The notes under the pieces are model-generated. The model was not told the DNA's origin, made no database searches, and worked only from the letters and a program-made list of their open reading frames with translations. DNA of 25,936 nt from Saccoglossus kowalevskii (lineage: Eukaryota > Hemichordata > Enteropneusta > Harrimaniidae), in assembly GCF_000003605.2 (NCBI RefSeq), contig NW_003136011.1, positions 1 through 25,936 of the forward strand, in the 5' to 3' direction. Position 1 is the stretch's first letter. Each line of letters starts with the position of its first letter. The position numbers and the translations under genes were made by a program. Shown in pieces: positions 1 through 11,842 of this stretch.

Positions 1-601
1 ACACTTTGTTTATTTTACACTGACGCGATGGTGGTCAAAGACACTTTGCTTATATTACACTAACGTGATGGTGGTCAAAGACACATTGCTCATATTACAC
101 TGACGTGATGGTGGTCAGAGACACATTGCTTACATTACACTAATGTGATGGTAGTCAAAGACACATTGCTTATATTACACTAACGTGATGGTGGTCAAAG
201 ACACATTGCTTATATTACACTAACGTGATTGTGGTCAAAGACACATTGCTTATATTATACTAATGTGATTGTGGTCAACGACACATTGCTTATATTACAC
301 TAACGTGATTGTGGTCAAAGACACATTGCTTATATTACACTAACGTGATTGTGGTCAAAGACACATTGCTTATATTACACTAACGTGACGGTGGTCAAAA
401 ACACATTGCTTATATTACACTGACGTGAGGGTGGTCAAAGACACATTGCTTTTATTACACTAACGTGATTGTGGTCAAAGACACATTGCTTATATTACAC
501 TAACGTGATTGTGGTCAAAGACACATTTGCTTATAATATACTACCGTGATGGTGGTCAAAGACACATTGCTTATATTACACTAGCGTGATGATGGTCACA
601 G
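1..601. repeat. Cassette T, copy 1
   Basis: The window opens on the T order of variants: ACACTTTG with GACGCG, then CTCATATT with GACG and CAGAG (81), TTACATT with TAATG and GGTAGTC (121), GATTGTGG (201), TAATGTGATTGTGGTCAACG (241), GACGGTGGTCAAAA (361), GTGAGGGTGG (401), CTTTTATT with GATTGTGG (441), ATAATATACTACCG (521), then GATGATGG. Compared with other copies it lacks the GACAGTGG unit and has GATTGTGG units where others have GTGCTTGTGG. The unit at 521-561 is 41 bp (ACATTTGC). Confidence 0.85.
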
Positions 602-963
602 ACTCATTGCTTATATTACACTAACGTGATTGTGGTCAAAGACACCTTTACTTATATTACACTGATGCGGTGGTGTCCAAAGACACTTTGCTTATTATTA
701 CACTAACGTGATGATGGTCAAAGACACATTGCTTATATTACACTAACGTGATGGTGGTCAAAGACACATTGCTTTTATTACACTAACGTGATGATGGTCA
801 AAGACACATTGCTTATATTACACTCAAGTGGTGGTGGTCAAAGACACATTGCTTATATTACACTAACGTGATGATGGTCAAAAACACATTGCTTATATTA
901 CACTCAAGTGATGGTGGTCAAAGACACATTGCTTATATTACAGTCAAATGATGGTGGTCAAAG

Positions 964-1042
964 ACACATTGCAGGAAAACACTAACGTGATGGTGGTCAT
1001 CAGCACATACATTATTTTACCATAACGTGATGATGGTCAAAG
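964..1042. repeat. Two degenerate units (79 bp)
   Basis: These are the most diverged units in the first 5 kb. The first has GCAGGAAAACAC in place of GCTTATATTACAC; the second has GGTCATCAGCACATACATTATTTTACCATAACG. Several one-base gains and losses give 79 bp for the pair. Units on both sides are normal. Confidence 0.85.
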
Positions 1043-1122
1043 ACACATTGCTTAGATTACACTAACGTGATGGTGGTCAAAGACACATTGCTTATATTAC
1101 ACTAACGTTATGATGGTCAAAG

Positions 1123-1442
1123 ACACATTGCTTATATTGCACTAACGTGATGATGGTCAAAGACACATTGCTTATATTACACTAACGTGACGGTGGTCAA
1201 AAACACATTGCTTAAATTACACTGACGTGATGGTGGTCAGAGACACATTGCTTATATTACACTAACGTGATGGTGGTCAAAGACACATTGCTTATATTAC
1301 ACTAACGTGATGGTGGTCAAAGTCACATTGCTTATATTACACCAACGTGATGGTGGTCAAAGACACATTGCTTATATTGCACTAACGTGATGGTGGTCAA
1401 AGACACTTTGCTTATATTACACTGACGCGATGGTGGTCAAAG
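1123..1442. repeat. Cassette W, copy at 1.1 kb
   Basis: Eight units: TTGCAC with GATGATGG (1123), GACGGTGGTCAAAA (1163), TTAAATT with GACG and CAGAG (1203), GATGGTGG twice, TCACATTG with ACCAACG (1323), TTGCAC (1363), ACACTTTG/GACGCG (1403). These correspond to 18206-18526 and 18889-19208, some 17 kb away, in unchanged order. Confidence 0.83.
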
Positions 1443-1762
1443 ACACATTGCTTATATTATACTAACGTGATGGTGGTCAAAGACACATTGCTTATATTAC
1501 ACTAACGTGACAGTGGTCAAAAACACATTGCTTAAATTATACTAATGTGATTGTGGTCAAAGACACATTGCTTATATTACACTAACGTGATTGTGGTCAA
1601 AGACACATTGCTTATATTACACGAACGTGAAGGTGGTCAAAAACACATTGCTTATATTACACTGACGTGAGGGTGGTCAGAGACACATTGCTTTTATTAC
1701 ACTAACGTGATTGTGGTCAAAGACACATTGCTTATATTACACTAACGTGATTGTGGTCAAAG
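1403..1762. repeat. Cassette T, copy 2 (following W)
   Basis: The order is ACACTTTG/GACGCG (1403), TTATACTAACG (1443), GACAGTGG (1483), TAATGTGATTGTGG (1523), GATTGTGG (1563), GAAGGTGGTCAAAA (1603), GTGAGGGTGG with CAGAG (1643), CTTTTATT with GATTGTGG (1683), GATTGTGG (1723). The CTCATATT and TTACATT units of the full cassette are missing. It directly follows a W cassette, as at 19169. Confidence 0.75.
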
Positions 1763-2282
1763 ACACATTGCTTATATTACACTAACGTGATGATGGTCAA
1801 AGACACATTGCTTATATTACACTAACGTGACAGTGGTCAAAAACACATTGCTCATATTACACTGACGTGATGGTGGTCAGAGACACATTGCTTACATTAC
1901 ACTGACGTGATGGTAGTCAGAGACACATTGCTTAAATTACACTAACGTGATGGTGGTCAAAGACTCATTGCTTATATTACACTAACGTGATGATGGTCAA
2001 ATACACATTGCTTATATTACACTAACGTGATAGTGGTCTAAGACACATTGCTTATATTACACTAACGTGATGGTGGTCAAAGACACATTGCTTATATTAC
2101 ACCAACGTGATGGTGGTCAAAAACACATTGCTTCTATTACACAAACGTGATTATGGTCAAAGACACATTGCTTATATTACACTAACGTGATAGTGGTCTA
2201 AGACACATTGCTTATATTACACTAACGTGATGGTGGTCAAAGACACATTGCTTATATTACACTAACGTGATGATGGTCAAAG

Positions 2283-2762
2283 ACACATTGCTTATATTAC
2301 ACCAACGTGATAGTGGTCAAAAACACATTGCTTATATTACACAAACGTGATCATGGTCAAAGACACATTGCTTATATTACACTAACGTGATGATGGTCAA
2401 AGACACATTGCTTATATTACACTAACGTGATGGTGGTCAAAGACACATTGCTCATATTACACTGACGTAATGGTGGTCAAAGGCACGTTGCTTACATTAC
2501 ACTAACGTGACGGCGGTCAAAAACACATTGCTTAAATTACACTGACGTGATGATGGTCAAATACACATTGCTTATATTACACTAACGTGATGGTTGTCTA
2601 AGACACATTGCTTAAAATACCCTAACGTGATGGTGGTCAAAGACACATTGCTTATATTACACCAACGTGATGGTGGTCAAAGACACATTGCTTATATTAC
2701 ACTAACGTGATGATGGTCAAAGACACATTGCTTATATTACACTAACGTGATAGTGGTCTAAG
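2283..2762. repeat. Cassette P, copy 1 (12 units)
   Basis: Twelve variant units occur in fixed order: ACCAACG, ACAAACG, GATGATGG, GATGGTGG, CTCATATT with GACG, GCACGTTGCTTACATT with GACGGCGG (2483), TTAAATT with GACG (2523), GGTTGTCTAAG (2563), GATGGTGG, ACCAACG, GATGATGG, GATAGTGGTCTAAG (2723). The same order is found at 16004-16483 and 19732-20211. The GCACGTTG/GACGGCGG unit is the best marker. Confidence 0.9.
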
Positions 2763-3002
2763 ACACATTGCTTATATTACACTAACGTGATGATGGTCAA
2801 AGACACATTGCTTATATTACACTCAAGTGGTGGTGGTCAAAGACACATTGCTTATATTACACTGACGTGATGGTAGTCAGAAACACATTGCTTATATTAC
2901 ACTAACGTGATGGTGGTCAAAAACACATTGCTTATATTACACTAACGTGACGGTGGTCAAAGACACATTGCTTATATTACACTAACGTGATGGTGGTCAA
3001 AG

Positions 3003-3242
3003 ACACATTGCTTATATTACACTGACGTCATGGTGGTCAAAGACACGTTGCTTATATTACACTAACGTGACGGTGGTCAAAAACACATTGCTTATATTAC
3101 ACCAACGTGATGGTGGTCAAAGACACATTGCTTATATTACACCAATGTGATGGTGGTCAAAGACACATTGCTTATATTACACCAACGTGATGGTGGTCAA
3201 AGACACATTGCTTATATTACACTAACGTGATGATGGTCAAAT
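3003..3242. repeat. Cassette Q, copy 1 (CRE-like unit)
   Basis: Six units in order: TGACGTCATGG (3003), ACACGTTGC with GACGGTGGTCAAAA (3043), ACCAACG, ACCAATG, ACCAACG, GATGATGGTCAAAT. The first unit carries the perfect palindrome TGACGTCA at 3023-3030. The copy at 15764-16003 differs at only about two bases over 240. Confidence 0.88.
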
Positions 3243-4460
3243 ACACATTGCTTATATTACAATAACGTGATGGTAGTCAAAGACACATTGCTTATATTAC
3301 ACTAACGTGATGATGGTCAAAGACACATTGCTTATATTATACTAACGTGATAGTGGTCAAAAACACATTGCTTATATTACACTAACGTGATGATGGTCAA
3401 AGACACATTGCTTATATTACACTAACGTGATGGTGGTCAAAGAAACATTGCTTTTATTACACTAACGTGATGATGGTCAAAGACACATTGCTTATATTAC
3501 ACTCAAGTGGTGGTGGTCAAAGACACATTGCTTATATTACACTGACGTGATGGTAGTCAGAAACACATTGCTCATATTACACTAACGTGATGGTGGTCCA
3601 AAACACATTGCTTATATTACACTGACGTCATGGTCGTCAAAGACACATTGCTTATATTACACTAACGTGATGGTGGTCAAAGACACATTGCTTATATTAC
3701 ACTAACGTGACAGTGGTCAAAAACACATTGCTCATATTACACTGACGTGATGGTGGTCAGAGACACATTGCTTACATTACACTAATGTGATGGTAGTCAA
3801 AGACACATTGCTTATATTACACTAACGTGATTGTGGTCAAAGACACATTGCTTATATTACACTAACGTGATGGTGGTCAAAGACACATTGCTTTTATTAC
3901 ACTAACGTGATGATGGTCAAAGACACATTGCTTATATTACACTCAAGTGGTGGTGGTCAAAGACACATTTCTTATATTACACTGACGTGATGGTAGTCAG
4001 AAACACATTGCTTATATTACACTAACGTGATGGTGGTCAAAAACACATTGCTTATATTACACCAATGTGATGGTGGTCAAAGACACATTGCTTATATTAC
4101 ACTAACGTGATGATGGTCAAATACACATTGCTTATATTACACTAACGTGATGGTAGTCAAAGACACATTGCTTATATTACACTAACGTGATGATGGTCAA
4201 AGACACATTGCTTATATTATACTGACGTGATGGTGGTCAAAAACACATTGCTTATATTACACTAACGTGATGATGGTCAAAGACACATTGCTTATATTAC
4301 ACTAACGTGATGGTGGTCAAAGACACATTGCTTTTATTACACTAACGTGATGATGGTCAAAGACACATTGCTTATATTACACTCAAGTGGTGGTGGTCAA
4401 AGACACATTGCTTATATTACACTGACGTGATGGTGGTCAGAAACACATTGCTTATATTAC
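3221..4460. repeat. Cassette V region, 440- and 880-bp spacing
   Basis: The string CTTTTATT with GATGATGG, then CACTCAAGTGGTGG, then GACG with GGTAGTCAGAA occurs at 3443, 3883 and 4323, spaced exactly 440 bp. The nine units 3203-3562 match 4083-4442 at 880 bp, while the block between is different, so the array here is an alternation and not a simple 11-unit repeat. Further V copies are at 764, 2803, 5123, 6241, 17446, 18046 and 18689. Confidence 0.8.
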
Positions 4461-4562
4461 ACTGACGCGATGGTGGTCAAAGACACATTGCTTATATTAC
4501 ACTAACGTGATGGTGGTCAAAGACACATTGCTTATATTACACTAACGTGATGGTGGTCAAAG

Positions 4563-5042
4563 ACACTTTGCTTATATTACACTGACGCGATGGTGGTCAA
4601 AGACACATTGCTTATATTACACTAACGTGATGGTGGTCAAAGACACATTGCTTATATTACACTAACGTGACAGTGGTCAAAAACACATTGCTCATATTAC
4701 ACTGACGTGATGTTGGTCAGAGACACATTGCTTACATTACACTAACGTGATGGTAGTCAAAGACACATTGCTTATATTACACTAACGTGATTGTAGTCAA
4801 AGACACATTGCTTATATTACACTAACGTGATTGTGGTCAAAGACACATTGCTTATATTATACTAATGTGATTGTGGTCAACGACATATTGCTTATATTAC
4901 ACTAACGTGCTTGTGGTCAAAGACACATTGCTTATATTACACTAACGTGACGGTGGTCAAAAACACATTGCTTATATTACACTGACGTGAGGGTGGTCAG
5001 AGACACATTGCTTTTATTACACTAACGTGATTGTGGTCAAAG
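4563..5042. repeat. Cassette T, copy 3 (12 units)
   Basis: This is one of the most complete T copies: ACACTTTG/GACGCG (4563), GATGGTGG (4603), GACAGTGG (4643), CTCATATT with CAGAG (4683), TTACATT with GGTAGTC (4723), GATTGTAG (4763), GATTGTGG (4803), TAATG with GTCAACG (4843), GTGCTTGTGG (4883), GACGGTGG (4923), GTGAGGGTGG (4963), CTTTTATT with GATTGTGG (5003). The unit after GTCAACG starts ACATATTG here, a private change. Confidence 0.87.
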
Positions 5043-5362
5043 ACACATTGCTTATATTACACGAACGTGATGGTGGTCAAAGACACATTGCTTATATTAC
5101 ACTAACGTGATGATGGTCAAAAACACATTGCTTATATTACACTCAAGTGATGGTGGTCAAAGACACATTGCTTATATTACACTGACGTGATGGTAGTCAG
5201 AAACACATTGCTTATATTACACTAACGTGATGGTGGTCAAAAACACATTGCTTATATTACACTAACGTGACGGTGGTCAAAGACACATTGCTTATATTGC
5301 ACTAACGTGATGATGGTCAAAGACACATTGCTTATATTACACTAACGTGATGGTGGTCAAAG

Positions 5363-5720
5363 GCCCATTGCTCATATTACTCTGACGTGATGGTGGTCAT
5401 AGACACATTGCTTTTATTACACTGACATGATGGTTGTCAAAGACATATTGCTTATATTTCACTAACGTGATGGTGGTCAAAGACACATTGCTCATATTAC
5501 ACTAACGTGATGGTGGTCAAAAACACATTGCTTATATTACACTGACGTCATGGTGATCAAAGACACGTTGCTTATATTACACTTACGTGACAGTGGTCAA
5601 AAACACATTGCTTATAATACACCAACGTGATGGTGGTCAAAGACACATTGCTTATATTACACCAACGTGATAGTGGTCAGACACATTGCTTATATTACAC
5701 CAACGTGATGGTGGTCAAAG
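5363..5720. repeat. Cassettes R and Q joined
   Basis: The R part is CTCATATTACTCTGACG with GGTCATAG (5363), CTTTTATT with GACATGATGG (5403), ACATATTGC with TATATTTCAC (5443) and CTCATATT (5483). The Q part follows with TGACGTCA (5543-5550), ACACGTTGC with CTTACG and GACAGTGG (5563), ACCAACG units, a 38-bp unit (5643-5680, AA lost) and ACCAACG. The same R to Q junction occurs at 23811-24209. Confidence 0.85.
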
Positions 5721-5840
5721 ACACATTGCTTATATTGCACTAATGTGATGATGGTCAAAGACACATTGCTTATAATACACTAACGTGATGGTAGTCAAAG
5801 GCACATTGCTTATATTACACTAATGTGATTGTGGTCAAAG

Positions 5841-6120
5841 AAACATTGATTATATTATATTAATGTGATTGTGGTCAACGACACATTGCTTATATTACAC
5901 AAACGTGCTTGTGGTCAAAGACACATTGCTTATATTACACTAACGTGACGGTGGTCAAAAACACATTGCTTATATTACACTGATGTGAGGGTGGTCAGAG
6001 ACACATTGCTTTTATTACACTAACGTGATTGTGGTCAAAGACACATTGCTTATATTACACTAACGTGATTGTGGTCAAAGACACATTGCTTATAATATAC
6101 TACCGTGATGGTGGTCAAAG
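5841..6120. repeat. Cassette T, right half
   Basis: Seven units repeat the right half of cassette T: TAATG/GTCAACG (5841), ACAAACGTGCTTGTGG (5881), GACGGTGG (5921), GATGTGAGGGTGG (5961), CTTTTATT with GATTGTGG (6001), GATTGTGG (6041), ATAATATACTACCG (6081). The ACAAACGTGCTTG form is shared with the copy at 24650, which links these two copies more closely than the others. Confidence 0.83.
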
Positions 6121-7160
6121 ACACATTGCTTATATTACACTAACGTGATGGTAGTCAAAGACACATTGCTTATATTACACTAACGTGATGATGGTCAAAG
6201 ACACATTGCTTATATTACACTAACGTGATGGTGGTCAAAGAAACATTGCTTTTATTACACTAACGTGATGATGGTCAAAGACACATTGCTTATATTACAC
6301 TCAAGTGGTGGTGGTCAAAGACACATTGCTTATATTACACTGACGTGATGGTAGTCAGAAACACATTGCTTATATTACACTAACGTGATGGTGGTCAAAA
6401 ACACATTGCTTATATTACACTAACGTGACGGTGGTAAAAGACACATTGCTTATATTACACTAACGTGATGATGGTCAGAGACACAATGCTTATATTACAC
6501 TAACGTGATGCTGGTCTAATACGCTTTGCTTATATTACACTGACGTGATGTTGGTCAAAGACGCATTGCTTATATGACACTAACGTGATGGTGGTCAAAG
6601 ATGCATTGCTTATATTACACTAAAGTGATGTTGGTCAAAGACACATTGCTTATATTACACTAACGTGATGGTGGTCAAAAAAACATTGCTTATATTACAC
6701 TAACGTGATGGTGGTCAAAGACACATTGCTTATATTACACTAACGTGAAGGTGGTCAGAGGCACATTGCTTATATTACACTAACGTGATTGTGGTCATAG
6801 ACACTTTACTTATATTACACTGACGCGATGGTGTCCAAAGACACATTGCTTATATTACACTAACGTGATGGTGGTCAAAGACACATTGCTTATATTACAC
6901 TAACGTGACAGTGGTCAAAAACACATTGCTCATATTACACTGACGTGATGGTGGTCAAAGACACTTTACTTATATTACACTGACGCGATGGTGTCCAAAG
7001 ACACATTGCTTATATTACATTAACGTGATGGTGGTCAAAGACACATTGCTTATATTACACTAACGTGCTTGTGGTCAAAGACACATTGCTTATATTACAC
7101 TAACTTGCTTGTGGTCAAAAACACATTGCTTATATTACACTAACGTGATGGTGGTCAAAG

Positions 7161-7679
7161 ACACATTGCTTATATTACACTAACGTGACAGTGGTCAAAA
7201 CACATTGCTTATATTACACTGACGTGATGGTGGTCAGAGACACATTGCTTACATTACACTAACGTGATGGTATTCAAAGACACATTGCTTATATTACACT
7301 AACGTGATGGTGGTCAAAGACACATTGCTTATATTACACTAACGTGATTGTGGTCAAAGACACATTGCTTATATTACACTAATGTGATTGTGGTCAACGA
7401 CACATTGCTTATATTACACTAACGTGCTTGTAGTCAAAGACACATTGCTTATATTACACTAACGTGACGGTGGTCAAAAACACATTGCTTATATTACACT
7501 GACGTGAGGGTGGTCAGAGACACATTGCTTTTATTACACTAACGTGATTGTGGTCAAAGACACATTGCTTATATTACACTAACCTGATTGTGGTCAAAGA
7601 CACATTGCTTATAATATACTACCGTGATGGTGGTCAAAGACACATTGCTTATATTACACTAACGTGATGATGGTCAAAG
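7161..7679. repeat. Cassette T, copy with 39-bp first unit
   Basis: The order is GACAGTGG (7161-7199, 39 bp, one A lost), GACG with CAGAG (7200), TTACATT (7240), GATGGTGG (7280), GATTGTGG (7320), TAATG/GTCAACG (7360), GTGCTTG (7400), GACGGTGG (7440), GTGAGGG (7480), CTTTTATT (7520), AACCTGATTGTGG (7560), ATAATATACTACCG (7600), GATGATGG (7640). This is the fullest right half in the window. Confidence 0.87.
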
Positions 7680-7799
7680 ACACATTGCTTATATTACACT
7701 AACGTGATTGTGGTCAAAGACACATTGCTTATAATATACTACCGTGATGGTGGTCAAAGGCACATTGCTTATATTACACTAACGTGATGATGGTCAAAG
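7560..7799. repeat. 120-bp local tandem duplication (3 units x 2)
   Basis: The triplet GATTGTGG, ATAATATACTACCG, GATGATGG at 7560-7679 is repeated directly at 7680-7799. The copies differ at about two bases (AACCTG against AACGTG, and a GCACATTG start against ACACATTG). Such adjacent near-identical blocks are the expected product of recent slippage or unequal exchange by three units. Confidence 0.85.
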
Positions 7800-8039
7800 A
7801 CACATTTCTTATATTACACTAACGTGATTGTGGTCAAAGACACTTTACTTATATTACACTGACGCGATGGTGTCCAAAGACACATTGCTTATATTACACT
7901 AACGTGATGGTGGTCAAAGACACATTGCTTATATTACACTAACGTGATGGTCGTCAGAGACACATTGCTTATATTACACTAACGTGATGGTGGTCAAAGA
8001 CACATTGCTTTTATTGCACTAACGTGAAGGTGGTCAGAG

Positions 8040-8799
8040 ACACATTGCTTATATTACACTGACGTGATGGTGGTCAAAGACACATTGCTTATATTGCACT
8101 AACGTGATGGTGGTCAGAGACACATTGCTTATATTATACTACCGTGATGGTGGTCAAAGACACATTACTTATATTACAGTAACGTGATGGTGGTCAAAGA
8201 CACATCGCTTATATTACACTGACGTGATGGTGGTCAAAGACAAATTGCTTATATTACACTAACGTGATGGTGGTCAAAGACGCATTGCTTATATTACATT
8301 AACGTGATGGTGGTCAAAAACACATTGCTTATATTACAATAACGTGATGGTGGTCAAAGACACATTACTTATATTGCACTAACGTGATGGTGGTCAGAGA
8401 CACATTGCTTATATTACACTAACGTGATTTTGGTTAGAGACACATTGCTTATATTACACTAACGTGATGTTGGTCAGAGACGCATTGCTTATATTACACT
8501 AACGTGATGGTGGTCAAAGACGCATTGCTTATATTACACTAAAGTGATGTTGGTCAGAGACACATTGCTTATATTACACTAACGTGATTGTGGTCAGAGA
8601 CATATTGCTTATATTATACTACCGTGATGGTGGTCAAAGACACATTACTTATATTACACTAACGTGATGGTCGTCAAAGACACATCGCTTATATTACACT
8701 GACGTGATGGTGGTCAAAGACACATTGCTTTTATTGCACTAACGTGAAGGTGGTCAGAGACACATTGCTTATATTACACTGACGTGATGGTGGTCAATG
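8040..8799. repeat. 760-bp block, left copy
   Basis: Nineteen units starting with cassette S context and running through GATTTTGGTTAGAG (8400), TAAAGTG with GATGTTGG (8520), ACATATTGC with TTATACTACCG (8600), GGTCGTC (8640), ACATCGC (8680), CTTTTATTGCAC with GAAGG (8720) and GGTCAATG (8760). It is collinear with 25092-25932, apart from two extra units there. Confidence 0.85.
8120..8399. repeat. Cassette S, copy 1 (family B)
   Basis: Seven units: TTATACTACCG (8120), CATTACTT (8160), ACATCGC with GACG (8200), ACAAATTGC (8240), ACGCATTGC with TTACATTAACG and CAAAA (8280), TTACAATAACG (8320), CATTACTT with TTGCAC and CAGAG (8360). Full copies are at 9280, 13479, 14401 and 25172. GACG and TTGCAC/CAGAG units precede it in most copies. 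Confidence 0.87.
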
Positions 8800-9279
8800 A
8801 CACATTGCTTATATTGCATTAACGTGATGGTGGTCAGAGACATATTGCTTTTATTACACTAACGTGATGTTGGATGGAGACACATCGCTTATATTACACT
8901 GACGTGATGGTGGTCAAGACAAATTGCTTATATTACACTAATGTGATGGTGGTCAAGATGCATTGCTTATATTACGCTAACGTGATGGTGGTCAAAAACA
9001 CATTGCTTATATTACACTAAACGTGATGGTGGTCAAAAACACATTGCTTATATTACAATAACGTGATGATGGTCAAAGACACATTACTTATATTGCACTA
9101 ACGTGATGGTGGTCAGAGACACATTGCTTATATTACACTAACGTGATGTTGGTTAGAGACACATTGCTTATATTACACTAACGTGATGCTGGTCAAAGAC
9201 GCATTGTTTATAATTACACTAACGTGATGTTGGTCAAAGACGCATAGCTTATATTACACTAACGTGATGGTGGTCAGAG

Positions 9280-9559
9280 ACATATTGCTTATATTATACT
9301 ACCGTGATGGTGGTCAAAGACACATTACTTATATTACACTAACGTGATGGTGGTCAAAGACACATCGCTTATATTACACTGACGTGATGGTGGTCAAAGA
9401 CAAATTGCTTATATTACACTAACGTGATGGTGGTCAAAGACGCATTGCTTATCTTACACTAACGTGATGGTGGTCAAAAACACATTGCTTATATTACAAT
9501 AACGTGATGGTGGTCAAAGACACATTACTTATATTGTACTAACGTGATGGTGGGCAGAG
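9280..9559. repeat. Cassette S, copy 2
   Basis: The same seven-unit order starts 1160 bp (29 units) after copy 1. Private changes include TATCTTACAC in the fifth unit, TTGTAC and GGTGGGCAGAG in the seventh. It is followed by alternating GATGTTGG and GATGCTGG units. Confidence 0.86.
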
Positions 9560-10719
9560 ACACATTGCTTATATTACACTAACGTGATGTTGGTCAGAGA
9601 CACATTGCTTATATTACACTAACGTGATGCTGGTCAAAGACGCATTGTTTATATTACACTAACGTGATGTTGGTCAGAGACGCATTGCTTATATTACACT
9701 AACGTGATTCTGGTCAAAGACGCATTGCTTATATTACACTAACGTGATGTTGGTCAGAGACACATTGCTTATATTACACTAACGAGATGCTGGTCAAAGA
9801 CGCATTGCTTATATTACACTAACGTGATGTTGGTCAGAGACACATTGCTTATATTACACTAACGTGATGGTGGTCAAAGACGCATTGCTTATATTACACT
9901 AAAGTGATGGTGGTCAAAGACGCATTGCTTATAATACACTAACGTGATGGTGGTCAAAAACACATTGCTTATATTACACTGACGTGATGGTGGTCAAACA
10001 CACATTGCTCATATTACACTGACGTGATGGTGTTCATAGACACATTGCTTATATTACACTAACGTGATGGTGGTCAGAGACACATTGCCTATATTACACT
10101 AACGTGATGGTGGTCAAAAAAACATTGCTTATATTACACTAAAGTGATGGTGGTCAAAGACACATTGCTTATATTGCACTAACGTGATGGTGGTCAGAGA
10201 CACATTGCTTATATTACACTGACGTGATGGTGGTCAAAGACACATTGCTTATATTGCACTAACGTGATGGTGGTCAGAGACACATTGCTTATATTATACT
10301 ACCGTGATGGTGGTCAAAGACACATTGCTTATATTACACTAACGTGATGGTGGTCAAAGACACATCGCTTATATTACACTGACGTGATGATGTTCAAAGA
10401 CAAATTGCTTATATTACACTAACGTGATGGTGGTCAAAGACGCATTGCTTATAATACACTAACGTGATGGTGGTCAAAAACACGTTGCTTATATTACACT
10501 GACGTGATGGTGGTCAAACACACGTTGCTCATATTACACTGACGTGATGTTGTTCAAAGACACATTGCTTATATTACACTAACGTGATGGTGGTCAGAGA
10601 CACATTGCTTATATTACACTAACGTGATGGTGGTCAGAGACACATTGCTTATATTACACTAACGTGATGGTGGTCAAAGACACATTGCTTATATTGCACT
10701 AACGTGATGGTGGTCAGAG

Positions 10720-10762
10720 ACACATCGCTTATATTATTACACTGACGTGATGGTGGTCAGAG
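10720..10762. repeat. 43-bp unit with 3-bp insertion
   Basis: The unit has TATATTATTACACTG, a duplicated ATT (or TTA), giving 43 bp and shifting the register from -1 to +2. A second 43-bp unit at 19689-19731 has an extra GGT in GATGGTGGTGGTC. Both are trinucleotide gains by local duplication. Confidence 0.85.
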
Positions 10763-11002
10763 ACACATTGCTTATATTATACTACCGTGATGGTTGTCAA
10801 AGACACATTGCTTATATTACACTAACGTGATGGTGGTCAAAGACACATCGCTTATATTACACTGACGAGATGGTGGTCAAAGACAAATTGCTTATATAAC
10901 ACTAGCGTGATGGTGGTCAAAGACGCATTGCTTATATTACACTAACGTGATGGTGGTCAAAGACGCATTGCTTATATTACACTAACGTGATGGTGGTCAA
11001 AG

Positions 11003-11362
11003 ACGAATTGCTTATATTACACTAACGTGATGTTGGTCAGAGACACATTGCTTATATTACACTAACGTGATGCTGGTCAAAGACGCATTGCTTATATTAC
11101 ACTAACGTGATGTTGGTCAGAGACACATTGCTTATATTACACTAACGTGATGCTGGTCAAAAACGCATTGTTTATATTACACTAACATGATGTTGGTCAG
11201 AGACGCATTGCTTATATTACACTAACGTGATGCTGGTCAAAGACGCATTGCTTATATTACACTAACGTGATGTTGGTCAGAGACGCATTGCTTATATTAC
11301 ACTAACGTGATGCTGGTCAAAGACGCATTGCTTATATTACACTAACGTGATGTTGGTCGGAG
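11003..11362. repeat. Cassette L, 80-bp dimer run
   Basis: Nine units alternate strictly between GATGTTGG with CAGAG and GATGCTGG with CAAAG, giving an 80-bp period. Shorter runs of the same alternation are at 9560-9839 and 14761-15121. The dimer has TT and CAGAG linked in one unit and CT and CAAAG in the next, so the two sites vary together. Confidence 0.85.
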
Positions 11363-11842
11363 ACGCATTGCTTATATTACACTAACGTGATGGTGGTCAA
11401 AGACGCATTGCTTATATTACACTTAAGTGATGTTGGTCAGAGACACATTGCTTATATTACACTAACGTGATGCTGGTCAAAGACGCATTGCTTATATTAC
11501 ACTAACATGATGTTGGTCAGAGACGCATTGCTTATATTACACTAACGTGATGGTGGTCAAAGACAAATTGCTTATATTACACTAACGTGATGGTTGTCAA
11601 AAACACATTGCTTATATTACACTGACGTGATGGTGGTCAGAGACACATTGCTTATATTACACTAACGTGATGGTGGTCAAAAAAACATTGCTTATATTAC
11701 ACTAACGTGATGGTGGTCAAAGACACATTGCTTATATTGCACTAACGTGAAGGTGGTCAGAGACACATTGCTTATATTACACTGACGAGATGGTGGTCAA
11801 AGACACATTGCTTATATTACACTAACGTGATGGTGGTCAAAG

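Larger units (their letters stand above)
1..6482. repeat. Family A domain 1
   Basis: This stretch is dominated by family A variants: GATGATGG, GATTGTGG, GACGGTGGTCAAAA, GACAGTGGTCAAAA, CTCAAGTGG, ACCAACG, ACAAACG and GGTCTAAG. Family B markers (ACGCATTGC starts, GATGTTGGTCAGAG, GATGCTGGTC) are nearly absent. The register moves from 0 to +3 within the first kilobase, settles at +2 from 1043, and returns to 0 after a 38-bp unit at 5643-5680. It contains copies of cassettes T, W, P, Q, R and V. The right border is approximate, because the change to B-like units happens over a few units near 6480. Confidence 0.8.
6483..7960. repeat. Mixed A/B junction zone
   Basis: From about 6483 to 6780 the units become B-like (GATGCTGG, GATGTTGG, ACGCATTGC, ATGCATTGC, TAAAGTG). 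From about 6783 to 7960 they return to family A, including two GACGCGATGGTGTCC units at 6801 and 6961 and cassette T at 7161. A third GTGTCC unit at 7840 lies just before family B takes over for about 4.6 kb. The alternation suggests insertion or exchange of whole blocks between two diverged subarrays. Borders are by eye and good to roughly two or three units. Confidence 0.65.

Noticed and set aside
964-1042. Insertion of foreign DNA
   Set aside because: The stretch is diverged but can still be aligned to two 40-bp units with small indels. There are no target-site duplications or inverted ends.
3483-4442. A clean 440-bp (11-unit) higher-order tandem repeat
   Set aside because: The CTCAAGTGG marker is spaced exactly 440 bp twice, but six or so middle units differ between the two periods. 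Only the 880-bp pairing holds unit by unit.
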